Program-made: the position numbers and the translations under genes
In this document: piece after piece, positions 1 through 10,869 of the stretch
Layout of the letters: each line of letters opens with the position of its first letter
Position numbering within the stretch: position 1 is the first letter of the stretch
NCBI GenBank assembly: GCA_023548195.1
Contig: JAJHZJ010000008.1
Span: forward strand, 1,493,999 to 1,557,998
Source of the DNA: Bettongia penicillata ogilbyi
Taxonomy: Eukaryota; Chordata; Mammalia; Diprotodontia; Potoroidae
Length of the DNA stretch: 64,000 bases
Direction of reading: 5' to 3'
The notes under the pieces: model-generated
Database searches by the model: none
The model's input: the letters and a program-made list of their open reading frames with translations, nothing else
What the model was told of the DNA's origin: nothing

Positions 1-82
1 GTCACTTTAATGCTACCTCAGAGGAAACATTAGTGACAGATGTAGCTGTAGATAATAAAACTATGTAGATATTTAATTCCAT

Positions 83-140
83 ATGCATTTGTTAGGTGCT
101 TACCATGTGCCAAGCATTGTGCTATTAAGTGAGCTAAGGA
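83..140 (-). repeat. L2 LINE 3' end fragment
   Basis: The stretch contains tgccaagcattgtgctatt after a 'ttaggtgctta' lead. This is the reverse complement of the L2 3' terminus (cacagtgcctggcacatagtaggtg type). It is short and diverged, and it merges into a (TA)n tract. Confidence 0.45.
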
Positions 141-144
141 TATC

Positions 145-166
145 CATATATATATATATATATATG
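145..166. repeat. (TA)n microsatellite
   Basis: Uninterrupted alternating AT of about 11 units. Confidence 0.9.
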
Positions 167-879
167 GTCATAAATGTATACAGGTACATTCTATATGCAC
201 ATATATGTACATAACTATATGTGTGTATGTAATTATATTTATTACCAGAAATGAGAGTTAACTCCTTAATACATTTTATTTCCTTACTTTAAAAATTTGT
301 TTTTTCTTTTTGTGTGACTTGCACTAAGGGTATATAATTTTATTGAAAGTACAAAGATTGTCCAGTCCTCACAATGGCCCAATCAAATCAGATAACTGTC
401 AAATCATTTTACTTTACACTGGCTACAAGTAATACTGTGTCCAAATGCCTACAGAACATATTTCCACATGGAGACACTCGCAAATACCCCCCAGGAATTT
501 CTCTTTCTTTCTCTGTAGGATAAACATATGGGAAGACATTTATGCATATGCATAGCCATAAGAATATACACAGGACAAGGGTTTGGAAGGCAAAAAGATA
601 TGGATTGAGAGGATAACACAGTTGGGAATGCCAAGATTTTAAAAAATCATAACCCTGAAAAAACATTTCATTATGGATGATATTTACAGATACAAATTCT
701 TTTAATGGAAGATTACATTTCTCCTTCAAGCTATCAAACTTTGGAGGAATGAGTATTATTTTTATTGACATAATTTTCTGCACTATTTTCAAGATTTCTA
801 AAATAACAATAACTCTGATTTTAATACATACTTTATAGCTTAAAAATACTTTTACATCTTTTATGTCAATTAACATAAC
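167..879. other. unassigned AT-rich stretch
   Basis: No repeat family or gene is recognised. A 155-codon minus-strand open frame at 409-876 has no recognisable domain and a hydrophobic composition typical of AT-rich chance frames. Confidence 0.5.
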
Positions 880-1022
880 AAACCTGTGAAGGTAGGTACT
901 ATTATGCCTTCTCTACAAATCCAGAGATTCAAAGAAGATAGGCTTGTTCAAGTGTAGAGCTGAGCCTTGAACCCAGAACTTCTAACTCCAGGGTTAATGA
1001 CTTTTCCATTAAACCATGTTGT
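880..1022 (-). repeat. MIR-type SINE fragment
   Basis: It carries the minus-strand MIR signature: a 'gaaggtaggtactattatgcc' type lead, then 'cagagattcaaagaag...gtgtagagctgagccttgaaccca', ending in 'ttaaaccatgttgtc'. It is old and diverged. Confidence 0.55.
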
Positions 1023-1800
1023 CTCTCACATCTAAATATTCAAATCATAATTCATCATGATTTGAGTAGTAAACAAAAAATGGGGGAGGGGGAGCTTTAA
1101 GCCATTTAAGAATGCAGTGGAATCTACATACAATCGGTAAATAATCCCTTGGATACCTCAAAGGAAAAGAAGTCTTATACTAGGAAAATAATTTCAAAAT
1201 ACTTTTTCCTATATTAATTCACTCATAGATTTATTGATTTTGTGAGAACTTGTTATATGTAAAATATATATACTCTAGATAAATTCCAGTACGGAATATC
1301 ATCTTCAGGCAGTGGAAAATTATTGAGCTCCATTCTCAGTAAGTGTAAAGAGGGGACAGTCTGATAAAACTTGCTAATCAAAGGAACTTTATCCAGTAAA
1401 TTGACATATGCCATTAAGAGCTACGCATCCTAAAGCCATAAGATCCCTTTCTGGATCTTCCCTTCGTCTCCATGGAGTATTGCAGAAATACAACAGAATT
1501 GCTTTGACCTTCTCTAACACATCTTTATCTTTTTAGTGTACCCTTCTTTTCAATTTGGTAGCAGTTCGAAGGAAGTATACATGTGGAGTGTGGGTGGAGG
1601 AGCAGGTGATGTTCTGCTTAAGGAAAGGAAATAGACATGAGGAATTTCTTCCCACCCTATTCCCCTGTCTTTCCATGTCCCCCAGTTCTTCCTATTATGT
1701 GAAATCATTGCGAATACTTCATTTTTCTGTCTCAGGCTTGCAATCCTATTTAAATGTAAAATTAGTATATTTTCAAAGAGTGCCTGATTCCTGTCTAAAC
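1023..1800. other. unassigned stretch
   Basis: AT-rich sequence with no recognised gene or repeat. Opposing open frames of about 100 codons at 1550-1858 show no domain and overlap each other antisense. Confidence 0.5.
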
Positions 1801-1829
1801 GTAAAAGCTGGCCATCTAAGTGACTGGGC

Positions 1830-2130
1830 CATTGCCTACTGATTAAAATCAAGTTCAACCCTCACATAAGGTTTTCCCTGCCTTATAGCTGATTTAGGAT
1901 TCATATCCTGAGCAATGAAATCTGACCTAACGGTCTTCCTTAGAGGTATCTTGAGGTGCAAAGAATCTATTCATACCTTCTCAATGCAATTCTAACTTGT
2001 CTGGTAAAATTCTGACACCTATTATTTTAATGAAATTGCCCCCCAACTTCATCAATGAGCTTTAATAAACAAATATAATGCATTTTTATCATCTCTTAAC
2101 CTTGCTGAGTACTCTATGGCATTTATCGCT
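1830..2130 (+). repeat. L2 LINE ORF2/3' region fragment
   Basis: The stretch beginning cattgcctactgattaaaa matches the conserved L2 phrase 'ctattgcctaccgaataaa' near the ORF2 C-terminus. The rest is diverged, so the boundaries are approximate. Confidence 0.4.
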
Positions 2131-2164
2131 ATAGATTAACTAATCCTAGACATTCTTTGCTGTC

Positions 2165-2918
2165 TTGACTTCTGTAATGCTACTCTTTTCCAATACCCTA
2201 ATTCTCCTCATTTTTCAATTGCTCCCCAATCTCTTGATAATTCATCATTTTCCTGCTTTTCCTTGGCTCCTAAATGGAAATCTCTTAAGTATCTTGAACA
2301 CTTCTCTTTTTAGACTTACTCCTTTTACCAGTTCCTCCACTTCCATAGTTTCAATTATCTATGTGGATGACTCGATTTTTAACCCCAGCCTCAAAAACTC
2401 CCCTGTATACCAGCCCTACATCTCCAATGCCAAATATCATGCTCCTGAAGCCCTCCCGGGATCTTAAACTTTACATTACAAATCCGGTCACCATCTTCTC
2501 CCCTAAAGTTGCTCCTTCTCTCCATCGCTGTTTTTATAATAGCAAAACTATCCTTTCAGGTGCCTGAGCTTCAGTCATCCTCCCTTTTCCATTACATACA
2601 ATCAGACACCAAGTCCTATAAACTCTACCTTCAGAGTATTTCTCAAATCTACCACCTTCTTTCCACTTAAACTTTCTTTTACCCTAGGTCAGACCTTTAT
2701 CATATTTCACCAAGATTATCATAACTGCCTGCTGATTGCCTCCCTTGTTTACAGCTCCTCTCTCCAGTCTATCATTTTTATACCTACCAAAATAATCTTA
2801 CTAACTGTTCGTAAGTATCATAATCATTTTGGTATATTTCTATTGCCCTATTAGATAGTAAACATTTTAAGAGTAGAGAATATGGTAATCTCTTCTTCGT
2901 GTTTCCAGTCCTAACACA
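2165..2918 (+). repeat. L2 (CR1-superfamily) LINE ORF2 fragment
   Basis: This is a fossil reverse-transcriptase region. 'tatctatgtggatgactcg' encodes IYVDDS, the degenerate form of the (Y/F)xDD catalytic box. Downstream phrases (catctccaatgcc, 'actgcctgctgattgcctc', ctcctctctccagtctatc) run in the L2 ORF2 order. From 2837 an L2 3' tail follows after an internal loss. A SINE interrupts that tail, which resumes at 3171-3205 (aaaaaatgtttggtggatgga). The frame is broken and non-functional. Confidence 0.6.
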
Positions 2919-2926
2919 TTATTATG

Positions 2927-3162
2927 CAAATTCTTGTAGTTCAGTCGTTTCATTCATGTTGGATGCTGCATGGCCCCATCTGCAGTTTTCTTGGCAAAGG
3001 TACTAGAGTAGTTTGCCTTTTTCTTCTCCAGCTCATTTGACAGATGAACAAACTGAAGCTAACAGGGCTAAGTGACTTGCCCAGAGTCACACAGCTAGTA
3101 AGTGTCTGAGGCCAGATTTAAACTCAGGTCTTCCTGACTCCAGGCTCTACCCACTGCACCAC
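2927..3162 (-). mobile_element. MAR1-type CORE-SINE with 8-bp TSD
   Basis: On the minus strand it reads head (tgcagtgggtagagcctgg), CORE (tagctgtgtgactctgggc type) and tail (gccaagaaaac...ggggcca). The flanks ttattatg (2919-2926 and 3163-3170) form a perfect direct duplication, so the insertion boundaries are firm. It sits inside an L2 3' end and is therefore younger than that L2. It is non-autonomous and transcribed, if at all, from an internal Pol III promoter in the tRNA-like head. Confidence 0.85.
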
Positions 3163-3339
3163 TTATTATGAGTAGAGAAAGTGATTAAAAAATGTTTGGT
3201 GGATGGAATTATAATTTGTTGAACATGAAAATGAAATTGTGGTAACATTGTGTTGTCAGTGTTTTGGCACTAGAAATCTGACTTTACACTCTAAAAACAA
3301 GATAGCATACCAGGAGTATAGCATTACTGGGGAGATTGC

Positions 3340-3470
3340 CAGTCATGGAGTCATGAAGACTTGGGTTCAGGTGCAACCTCTGGCATTTCCTAATTTAGTG
3401 AGCAAGTTACCTTACCTCTCAGAAACTTGGGCAGTGATAGAAGAATTGTGAATCTGCATGCATTTTCCTC
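3340..3470 (+). repeat. MIR-type SINE fragment
   Basis: 'ggagtcatgaagacttgggttcaggtgcaa' resembles the MIR head/CORE ('gagtc...acctgggttcaa'), followed by a weak 'agcaagttaccttacctctca' CORE phrase. Old copy. Confidence 0.5.
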
Positions 3471-3569
3471 AAATACATAATGCTTAAACTGAATTGGGAA
3501 CTCATCATTTTGAACTTCCCTTCCAATTACGCAGATTTCAGCCCATCTATGCCTTTCTAGGAAGCTCTT

Positions 3570-3695
3570 TTAATCCATTCAACATGTGTTAAGTGCCTAC
3601 TATGTACTAAGTGCTGAGGATACAGTAAATAAAAATATCGTCCCTGCCTTCGAAGAGTTTGTAGTCTATTGGTGAGATATAACATACAAAAGGAG
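3570..3695 (-). repeat. L2 LINE 3' end fragment
   Basis: ttaagtgcctactatgtac, then 'agtgctgaggatacag' and 'tccctgcctt..agagtttgtagtcta', are the reverse complement of the L2 3' end, including its 'actgtgagctccttgagggcag' module. Confidence 0.65.
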
Positions 3696-3931
3696 GCAGG
3701 GGAGGGGGTGGGCACCAGTAGGTACTATAGTATCTATAAAATTGAAAAAAAAACAGGCAGAACAGTCAATGTATAGTGGATTGAGCCCCCAAACCCAGTT
3801 TCTACCCTCTATAAAGGAAAGCATCAGGAGGAGTTTAGTACTATACTATCCAGCTCTCCAATCATAGGGGAGAGGGGGCTGAGGGAAATAGTGTCAGTCA
3901 AGGCTAAAAGTTAGCAGCACAGTAGTGACAT

Positions 3932-4178
3932 TACCCAGGTGGCACAGTGATCAGAGTGCTAGCCTTGGAATGAGGAAAACTCCTCTTCATAAGTTCAAAT
4001 CTGGCCTCAGACACTAGCTGTGTGATCCTGGGTAAAGCACTTATTCCTGTTCGCCTCAGTTTCCTCATATGTCAAATAAGCTAGAGAAGGAAATGGCAAA
4101 TCACTTGTGTCTTTGCCAAGAAAACCCCAAATGGGGCCACAAAAAATCGGACAAAAGACTGAAAAACTACGCAGTAAC
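3932..4178 (+). mobile_element. MAR1-type CORE-SINE
   Basis: Nearly full length on the plus strand. tRNA-like head 'cccaggtggcacagtgatcagagtgc', then CORE 'tctggcctcagacactagctgtgtgatcctgggtaaagcac' and 'cagtttcctcatatgtcaaa', then the marsupial tail 'gagaaggaaatggcaaatcac...gccaagaaaaccccaaatggggccac'. TSDs are not clear. Confidence 0.88.
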
Positions 4179-4199
4179 AAAAATGAGACCAGAGACAAA

Positions 4200-4990
4200 C
4201 ATAGAAGGATCATCTTGTTCCCTGCAGTTAAAAAAATAGTCAGAGTTTATACTCTGCAAATATGCAGAGTCTTGTCTATAACCTCACATGGGTTTGCCAT
4301 GTACCTCCTTTGCTTTCTCTATGAGGGAGGGCTAACAGGAGAGCATTCCAACCAACCGTCCTCCTGTCATCTGCCTCCCTCACTAGAGAAGCAGCTCATC
4401 TTCTCTTATCTATTTCCTCAATTACATCTTTTGCTCCATTTCTTCTTTGAAATTCCTCATTGATTATTTTTGGAAGCCTGCTGACACATACCACGGGCTT
4501 CTCTCTTGGCCTCTGTGAGGTATTTATTTTGAATTCTTCAGAAACTGTTGAATCCCATGTCTTGTTAGCATAAAGCCTCACCAGCAGACTGTTGCTCTTA
4601 TAAAACTTTGTTAACTTACCATGATAAAAAAGGTCACTTAGTCTAATCACTTCTTCCTTTTTGATTCTGGACCTCACTCATCCTTCTTGACTATGTATCC
4701 CTGAAACAAGTTTATGTATGTATGTATGTATATATATACATGTCCTCAGTTGAAAAAAATCCAGAAATTTTAAAGAAATCTAGCACTTTGATGGACCATA
4801 TAACACTGTGTACTTCCTTATACCAATGAAGTCATAGTTTTAAATGAGAGAGAGAGAGAGAGAGAGAGCAATCTGTCAATCAACATGTAAAATCCTTACA
4901 TTGCTAGGAATTGCATGCTAACAGTAAAAAAAATATTGTTTTTTCTCCCAAATTGCATTTGCTGAATAAGCAAGCTTCTTTTCTAATTTA
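4200..4990. other. unassigned stretch with two microsatellites
   Basis: No gene is recognised. It contains a (TATG)n/(TA)n tract at 4703-4740 and a pure (GA)n tract at 4846-4869. Open frames near 4107-4677 overlap the SINE tail or each other and have no domain. Confidence 0.5.
4846..4869. repeat. (GA)n microsatellite
   Basis: Twelve uninterrupted GA units. Confidence 0.95.
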
Positions 4991-5009
4991 AAAAAAATTA
5001 AGAGAACTA

Positions 5010-5175
5010 GTGTGGATGGTGGATAAAGAACAGGCCTCAACATCAGGATGTCCTGGGTCCCAGCTCCACCTCTGACACATTCTAGCTATGTGGCCCTGTA
5101 TGAGTCATTTAATTTCTCCATATTCTAGACAACTCTCTATGATTTTAAGTTGATGAAAAGATGCTGACCTGCTTT
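5010..5175 (+). repeat. CORE-SINE/MIR fragment
   Basis: It has head-like 'gtgtggatggtggataaaga', then 'cctgggtccc', and a CORE 'cattctagctatgtggccctgtatgagtcatttaatttctcc'. This order is diagnostic of CORE-SINEs. Confidence 0.65.
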
Positions 5176-5599
5176 ACTGGAGATTTCCTTATCCAGCATC
5201 TTGAATTTTAAGCACATTTAATTTTAAGTGCCAGTGAAACAATCACATGCAATGTCCCATTGACACAACAAACCCAGCATGTCCAAAAGTCAACTCATCT
5301 TAGCATTTCATAGATATCTGGTAGGAAGTCTAAAATAAAGAACAAGAACTTTGGAAAAGTGGTCGAAGATTTGTGAGCCGTCTGCATAGTGTGCTTATTG
5401 AAGCCATGAGAGAAAAGAATATCAACAGAGAAAATGGAAAAAGTGAAAGAGGCCATATATAGAAATTTGAGTTGACATTCATTTTTAAGGGGTAGGTGGG
5501 GGATGAGGATCCAGGAAATAAGAGAAGAGAAAAAAAGAGTTTAGAAACATAAGAATACTGTGCCATGGAAGCCCCTCAAAAAAGGGGGAGGGTTATCCA

Positions 5600-6300
5600 T
5601 GGGACATCATTGGTTCAAAATATCATATTCTTCAAAGAAGTCAAGAAGGACGAGTGCAGGAAAGATGTTATTTGATTTGATGATAAGATCATGACTGACC
5701 TAAGAAAGCTTTATCTTAATAAAGTAGTAAAGATGAAAGCCACATTACCAAAAGCTTGTGGAGAATTGGTTAGATGGTTGTGAAAAAGAGAATTCAAAAT
5801 TCTTTCTAGAAGTCTGAAAAGAAAGGGATAAACAGAAGGACTTTGATAGCCTTGGAAAGCATCGTTGTTTATTTTCATTTTCAAAACAGAAGAGACTTCA
5901 ACATATTTTTTAAGCTAAGGGCACAGGAGGTGATTCAAGATGAGAAAAAAAAGGGAAATTTGAAGGAACATAGTCACAAACGAGAGAGGAGAGAAATGGG
6001 ATCAAGGGTCCAGGTAGATGACCTAAAGTCACCTTCTCCTCTGGGACTAAAAGGAAGGAAGAAAGAGTGATGAAGTTCAATGAGAATTTGAGAGTAGCAG
6101 AGGAAGAAAGTTGAGGGAGTTCACATCAGATGGTCTCAATGTTTGCAGTGAAGTAGGAAAAATGCCATCTGTTTTTAGAAGAAAATCTACTTGATTTGGA
6201 GTTTGAGGAAACAGGAGAAGATGTAGAACAGCTGTGAGAAATGTAATAGAGAATCAAATAGATGATTGAAAAGATCACTGCTCAATCGAGGACAAATAGC
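5600..6300 (-). repeat. L2 LINE ORF2 fragment (RT N-terminal part)
   Basis: Purine-rich on the plus strand. Read on the minus strand, 5998-6020 encodes STWTLDP, the counterpart of the conserved 'STCxLDPIP' segment at the start of CR1/L2 reverse transcriptase. Flanking phrases ('agggagttcacatcagatgg', 'cagtgaagtaggaaaaatgcc') fit the surrounding L2 order. The reading frame is lost. The assignment rests on remembered consensus phrases. Confidence 0.5.
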
Positions 6301-7650
6301 ACACATTTTTAGTAAGTCCATTCAACCCAATCTCATTATTTCTCTCAGCAGTATTTGGCAGCTTAAGAGAAAAAAGTAAAGAAGGTGGATGGGAGGAATT
6401 ACCAAAGGTTGAGGGTTACTAGAACAGGAACCTCCAAGTCTATTATTGCCACTCCAAGAGCATTGATTAAATCTACACCTTGGAAAAGCAGTAAGTGATG
6501 ACATGGCCCCTGACCTTTGGAAAAATACAGTTCAAGGCAACAAAAAGTCACATCAGACATATATGTCTATGGAGAGCCACTGCTCAGACATGTTGGGTCA
6601 AAACATTTTCTGACACATCTCCATGACAGCAACAAAAATTATTTCAAAGGCACGAAAGTGTCTTTGAGGGCTGTCCCACCTACACACTGAAAACTGCTCA
6701 GGCACTGTGTTTCCATTCTTGGGCTCTGAATAAGTGTCAGTCTAGGGAAAGCAGTCTAAAGTTTAAGGTCAAAGTCTTGATGCTTCTTAAGGGTAAACAT
6801 ACATAGATGTTTCCTTTAGAAAGAGCTGTTGTAAAATAAAAGGAAAGACAGAAAGAAGACCAGACAAGAAGAAAAGCTTTTTAAAGCCACAGGTTTGTCG
6901 TATTACTTTCTTAAAAGAAAGCCACATATTATAGACACCTGCAGTTTTACCTACAATCCTCTTTTTGATATTTATGTACATATGTATGCATAATGTATGT
7001 ATAGATTATGCAAATGCCTATTTTCTTTGCTATTTCTTTAGGTCAGAATAAAACGAATTTAAGTAGGAAGAATAGTTTACTTGTGGGTTTCTGCATCAAT
7101 TATATATCTTAGCTAATTAGCAAGTAGCAGAATCTAGATATAGGATCTAGGAAAACTGATGAAATAATCCTGAGATTACATCTTCCATCCTTCATGAAGA
7201 TCTTTTGGTTCTTAATCAGTCAACAAATATTTATTGAACTCAACAACTGCTTTGATTTTTTTCTATTTCTGATAATATGTGTTATATATGTATTTCTGAA
7301 ATGATATACAATATATAATGATGTTTATAGATTATTCCACATGGAATAGTAAACATTGTACAGTAAGTAAGGCCAATATATAGGTTTACTATTACTTGAT
7401 AGCAGAGTCATCTCCAACGTGTTCTACCAGTAAGCCAAACTGAACAAGTTTAACCCATCCATGATGTGGAATAGCAAGCTGAAGCCCAAAGGTTTCAGTA
7501 AATCCAGTTATTGAACAATGTACAAAGAACGCCCCTGATGATTTGACCTAAAATCATGACCAGAATAGTTCTCAAACACCTCCATAGTAAAATGGAACTC
7601 ATGATGCTGAAAAATGAATAGGTTGAGTAAGGATGAAATAAAATCACAGA
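6301..7650. other. unassigned stretch
   Basis: AT-rich, with only a short L2-like phrase (caacaaatatttattgaac) near 7220. No supported gene. Confidence 0.5.
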
Positions 7651-7654
7651 TGTA

Positions 7655-7820
7655 GAACAGAAAAAGACCATAGAGGTCATCTAGTCCAACCCACTCATTT
7701 TACAGATGCAGAAATAGGCACCTAGAGATAAAATAAGGTCCAGGGTCATGGAGGCAGTAAGTAGCAGAGCTGGGATCTAACCCCAATTCCTCTTACTTCA
7801 AAACAAGTGTTCTTTCAACT
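7655..7820 (-). repeat. MIR-type SINE
   Basis: Minus-strand MIR order: 'atagaggtcatctagtccaaccc', 'cattttacagatgcagaaa', 'tccagggtcatgg', 'agcagagctgggatctaaccc'. Confidence 0.65.
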
Positions 7821-7974
7821 TCATTATGTACTCAAATGTTTAAGAAAGGAAAAGGCATTGTAGGGAATCGCTGGGTGACCGAATCAATTCTTTAGTTATT
7901 GGGAAGGTAGCAATGTAATGATTTCAAAAGTTTTCTTAAGAAGAGAGCCATTAAGTAGCAGAGAAGGTATAAGA

Positions 7975-8480
7975 GTGGGCTCCCTGTTGCCTAATGAATA
8001 AAATCCAGATTTCTCAGAATAGTATTTCATGTCCTCCACTGACTTTATCTCTAAGTTATCTTTCCAGCTTTACATGCCACCATTGCTTACGATTGTGCTC
8101 TAGCCATACTGTTATTTACTGTGTTACTTATCTCCAACAACATATCCTCTCCTTTCTTCCCTCTAAGCCTTGGCTTATGTTATTCCCTTAGGTGAACATT
8201 TCTCCCCTACAATTTATACCCGCTAACATGTCACCCTTATCACTCGATTGACTGTCAACTCTCCTTCTTTTGAAATCTTATGGCTTTTGTGTATGCCTCT
8301 CTTTGTCACTTAACATATTCTGACAAAGTTATTTATATATTTTATAGCCCTATTAGATTATTAGTTACTGACAAGCAAATACTATGTCTCACTCATCTTT
8401 ATCTCTTATTAGCAATCTAGCACAGTACTTTTACATTGACAATTACTGAATATTTGTGGATTGATCACCAAAAAATCTTT
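7975..8480 (+). repeat. L2 LINE 3' end
   Basis: The phrases run in the L2 order: 'ctgttgcctaatgaataaaatccag', 'ttatctttccagcttta', cttggcttatgttattccc, 'tagattattagttactgacaagcaaatactatgtctcactcatctttatc', then 'agcacagtactttta...gaatatttgtggattga'. The RT domain is absent (5' truncated). Confidence 0.75.
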
Positions 8481-8597
8481 TTTTTTACACTCATTTTTTG
8501 ATTGTGTCAAAATTTTATAGGATAAGATGACATTACCTCACTGGATAATAGATTTTGAACAGGCACTACTAACAAGGTGGGCAATGAATATAAAAAG

Positions 8598-8598
<1 letters not shown>

Positions 8599-8667
<69 letters not shown>
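8599..8667. repeat. long (GA)n microsatellite
   Basis: Roughly 34 uninterrupted GA units, passing into A-rich sequence that abuts the following SINE. It is the longest pure dinucleotide tract in the window and likely length-polymorphic. Confidence 0.97.
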
Positions 8668-8671
<4 letters not shown>

Positions 8672-8689
8672 AAAGAAATATACAGTGCA

Positions 8690-8990
8690 TGATCATCCTT
8701 CACTGCCGAAGAAGACCATGCCATCAGAGAAATAATGACATGATTTGCACTTGACTTTGTTTTGAGTGAGGGAGGGCTGTGCAGGTCACCAGCCTCACTT
8801 CTCCTCCAGAGTCATCTGAATCCAGTGACCATATTCATCAGATGACTGGAGATGACCCAGGATGAGGCAATTGGGGTTAAGTGACTTGCCAAGGTCACAG
8901 AGCTAGTGAATGTCAAGTGTCTGAGGTGAGATTTGAACTCAGGTCCTCCTGACTCCTGCTCTATCCACTGCACCACCAAGCTGCCTCTAC
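8690..8990 (-). mobile_element. RTE-tailed marsupial SINE (WSINE1-like)
   Basis: On the minus strand: head 'gaggcagcttggtggtgcagtggatag', CORE 'ctctgtgaccttggcaagtcacttaacccc', then a unique tail with 'gtgaggctggtgacctgcacagccctccctcactcaaaacaaagtc', ending 'ggcatggtcttcttcgg...gaaggatgat'. The terminal part resembles the 3' end of the RTE LINE at 17.84 kb, consistent with RTE-driven mobilisation. The WSINE1 name is from memory. Confidence 0.85.
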
Positions 8991-8997
8991 ATAGTAT

Positions 8998-9020
8998 TGT
9001 GTGTGTGTGTGTGTGCATGT
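8998..9020. repeat. (GT)n microsatellite
   Basis: About nine GT units followed by a degenerate gcatgtgt end. Confidence 0.85.
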
Positions 9021-9690
9021 GTATTCTATGTGGATGTTTATTTATGACAGTCAACTTAAGACATCTCTTGTCTATTGCATCCAGACGGTGCCTAGAGTAT
9101 ATTGAAGGAACAGAGTCTCAGACAAATGCAATATCAAAGATCTAGACCTAGAACATCTCAGGGAGGACTTATTCTTATAAATTCAATTGATGCTGGGAGA
9201 CTTAAATACTAACTTTAGCCACAACACATAAAACAGATTAAGGTAAGAGAAACATAAACATATACAATAATATAATATATAATAATATAAAAATCCTTCT
9301 AGCAACCTTGTGTCTTAGGTAGACACAAAGTTGACAAGACTCCAGTAAGAATCTCCCAGGGATTTCAAAAATGCACCCACATCCTTTACAAAATCTAAAA
9401 ACTCTCTGCTATCTCAATTACCTTCCAAAGGCAACAAAGTTCCATCAAAATGGCCATTCTATCACTACTAACATTCTTGTCAGCTTTTCCTTCTCCTTAA
9501 GTTACACTTCATATTCATCTTCTATAAGCTTATATTGGCAACTCAGCTGTTAGGAAATCAGTGCTGTCTTTATGTAGTACTAACATAGTTCATTGACTTC
9601 CTTGTCTTTGTCCATGGTGCTACAACTTTGCTAAGGAAAATGACATCACATATACATATTTATGATGTTTTTCAAAACATGTATCATGTT
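9021..9690. other. unassigned stretch
   Basis: No repeat family or gene is recognised. Confidence 0.5.
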
Positions 9691-9694
9691 TGAC

Positions 9695-9870
9695 TCATGA
9701 CTGTCTATGAGGTAGGTAGAATATTATAATTCCCATTTTGTTGATGAGAAAAACTGAAGTAACAGAGATGAAATGACTCTCAGGTCCACTTTGGGTCAGA
9801 GCTCAGGCTGGAAACCAAGTATCCTGACTCTGCATCTAAGAATGTTTTCATTATATCATTCTGCCAGTTT
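9695..9870 (-). repeat. MIR/MIR3-type SINE fragment
   Basis: 'atgaggtaggtagaatattataattcccattttgttgatgagaaaaactgaag' followed by 'caggctggaaaccaagtatcctgactc' is the minus-strand MIR3 order. Confidence 0.6.
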
Positions 9871-10869
9871 TCATTATAACTTGATAATACTTATATCCTA
9901 GACTAAAGGAATGCTTATTTTTATATTATCAAAATGGGGGAAAAACATACTTTTATTTAAAAGAACTTTTCTTTTGAAAAGAAGTTGTACATGATTTTTA
10001 ATCATAAAATATGTGGCCTATAATCTAGATTTCTTCTCAGTCTACTCTGAAAATTCATTTAGAAAGTACCTGAGAAGAGACATATATACAAGGGTTTTTT
10101 TAGATTGTTCTTCCATTAATTAGTTCATTGTACAAACTATTTTAAAAATCTGAACTAAGAAGCTAAATAGTGTTGCTATCTTTTTTTTTTAACAAATTAA
10201 TTAGCTCATAATATACTTAGGAATTTGTAACTATTGAGATGAAATAATATTAAATGAATAAAAATAACTGTTTCAAATCATGTTAATATTTTTTCACATA
10301 TAGAATTTTATGCTCTCTTTGCTACTATCATGGGTTAACCTTGTGTCTCTGAATTAGTGTACTATCAATGGCAAAATCTGAACTCTAAAGTGAATCTGTT
10401 AGGATTGAGGCTTTGGCCATGGCATAGTTAAATGGGTCAAACTCTTCTTAACTAATAGATTTAGCTGATCTCTCCCAAAAGAGGAAAAGTATTGGATTCA
10501 ACTAGAACTATACTTGTTCACTCATGAAATTTCTAGTGAGACTTGTTATTACACCAAAAATCATAATCCAGAATGTTTCTGGAAAAAATATCTTCAAATT
10601 AATCTGAGTATGCATTATTAAAAGGAAGGTATACACTGATATATAAACATGATAGTATTTCATAATACAGATATATATATATATATATATATATAGTTTT
10701 ATTTAGTGGTTGAGTTTTGGAAAATAGCTTGTTATCTCACTTCATTCAGCCAAGTAGCCTATATATCATATGTAGCTATGTATATCTGCATACAAAGTAT
10801 ATTTTTTTCTGAAAAGTTAGGGTTTTCATATATTTTCCTTAAGAATTAACTATATACTCATATTTGATG
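9871..10869. other. unassigned AT-rich stretch with (AT)n
   Basis: No gene is recognised. A pure (AT)n tract lies at 10671-10695. Confidence 0.5.

Noticed and set aside
409..876. 155-codon minus-strand open frame as a possible gene
   Set aside because: Biased hydrophobic composition, no recognised domain, no supporting splice or promoter context, and AT-rich sequence in which such frames arise by chance. A second frame overlaps it.
2960..3160. tRNA gene
   Set aside because: The tRNA-like sequence is the degenerate head of a MAR1 SINE. No intact cloverleaf is present here or in the other SINE heads.
8527..8754. 75-codon frame with an Arg-Glu repeat
   Set aside because: It is the translation of the (GA)n microsatellite.
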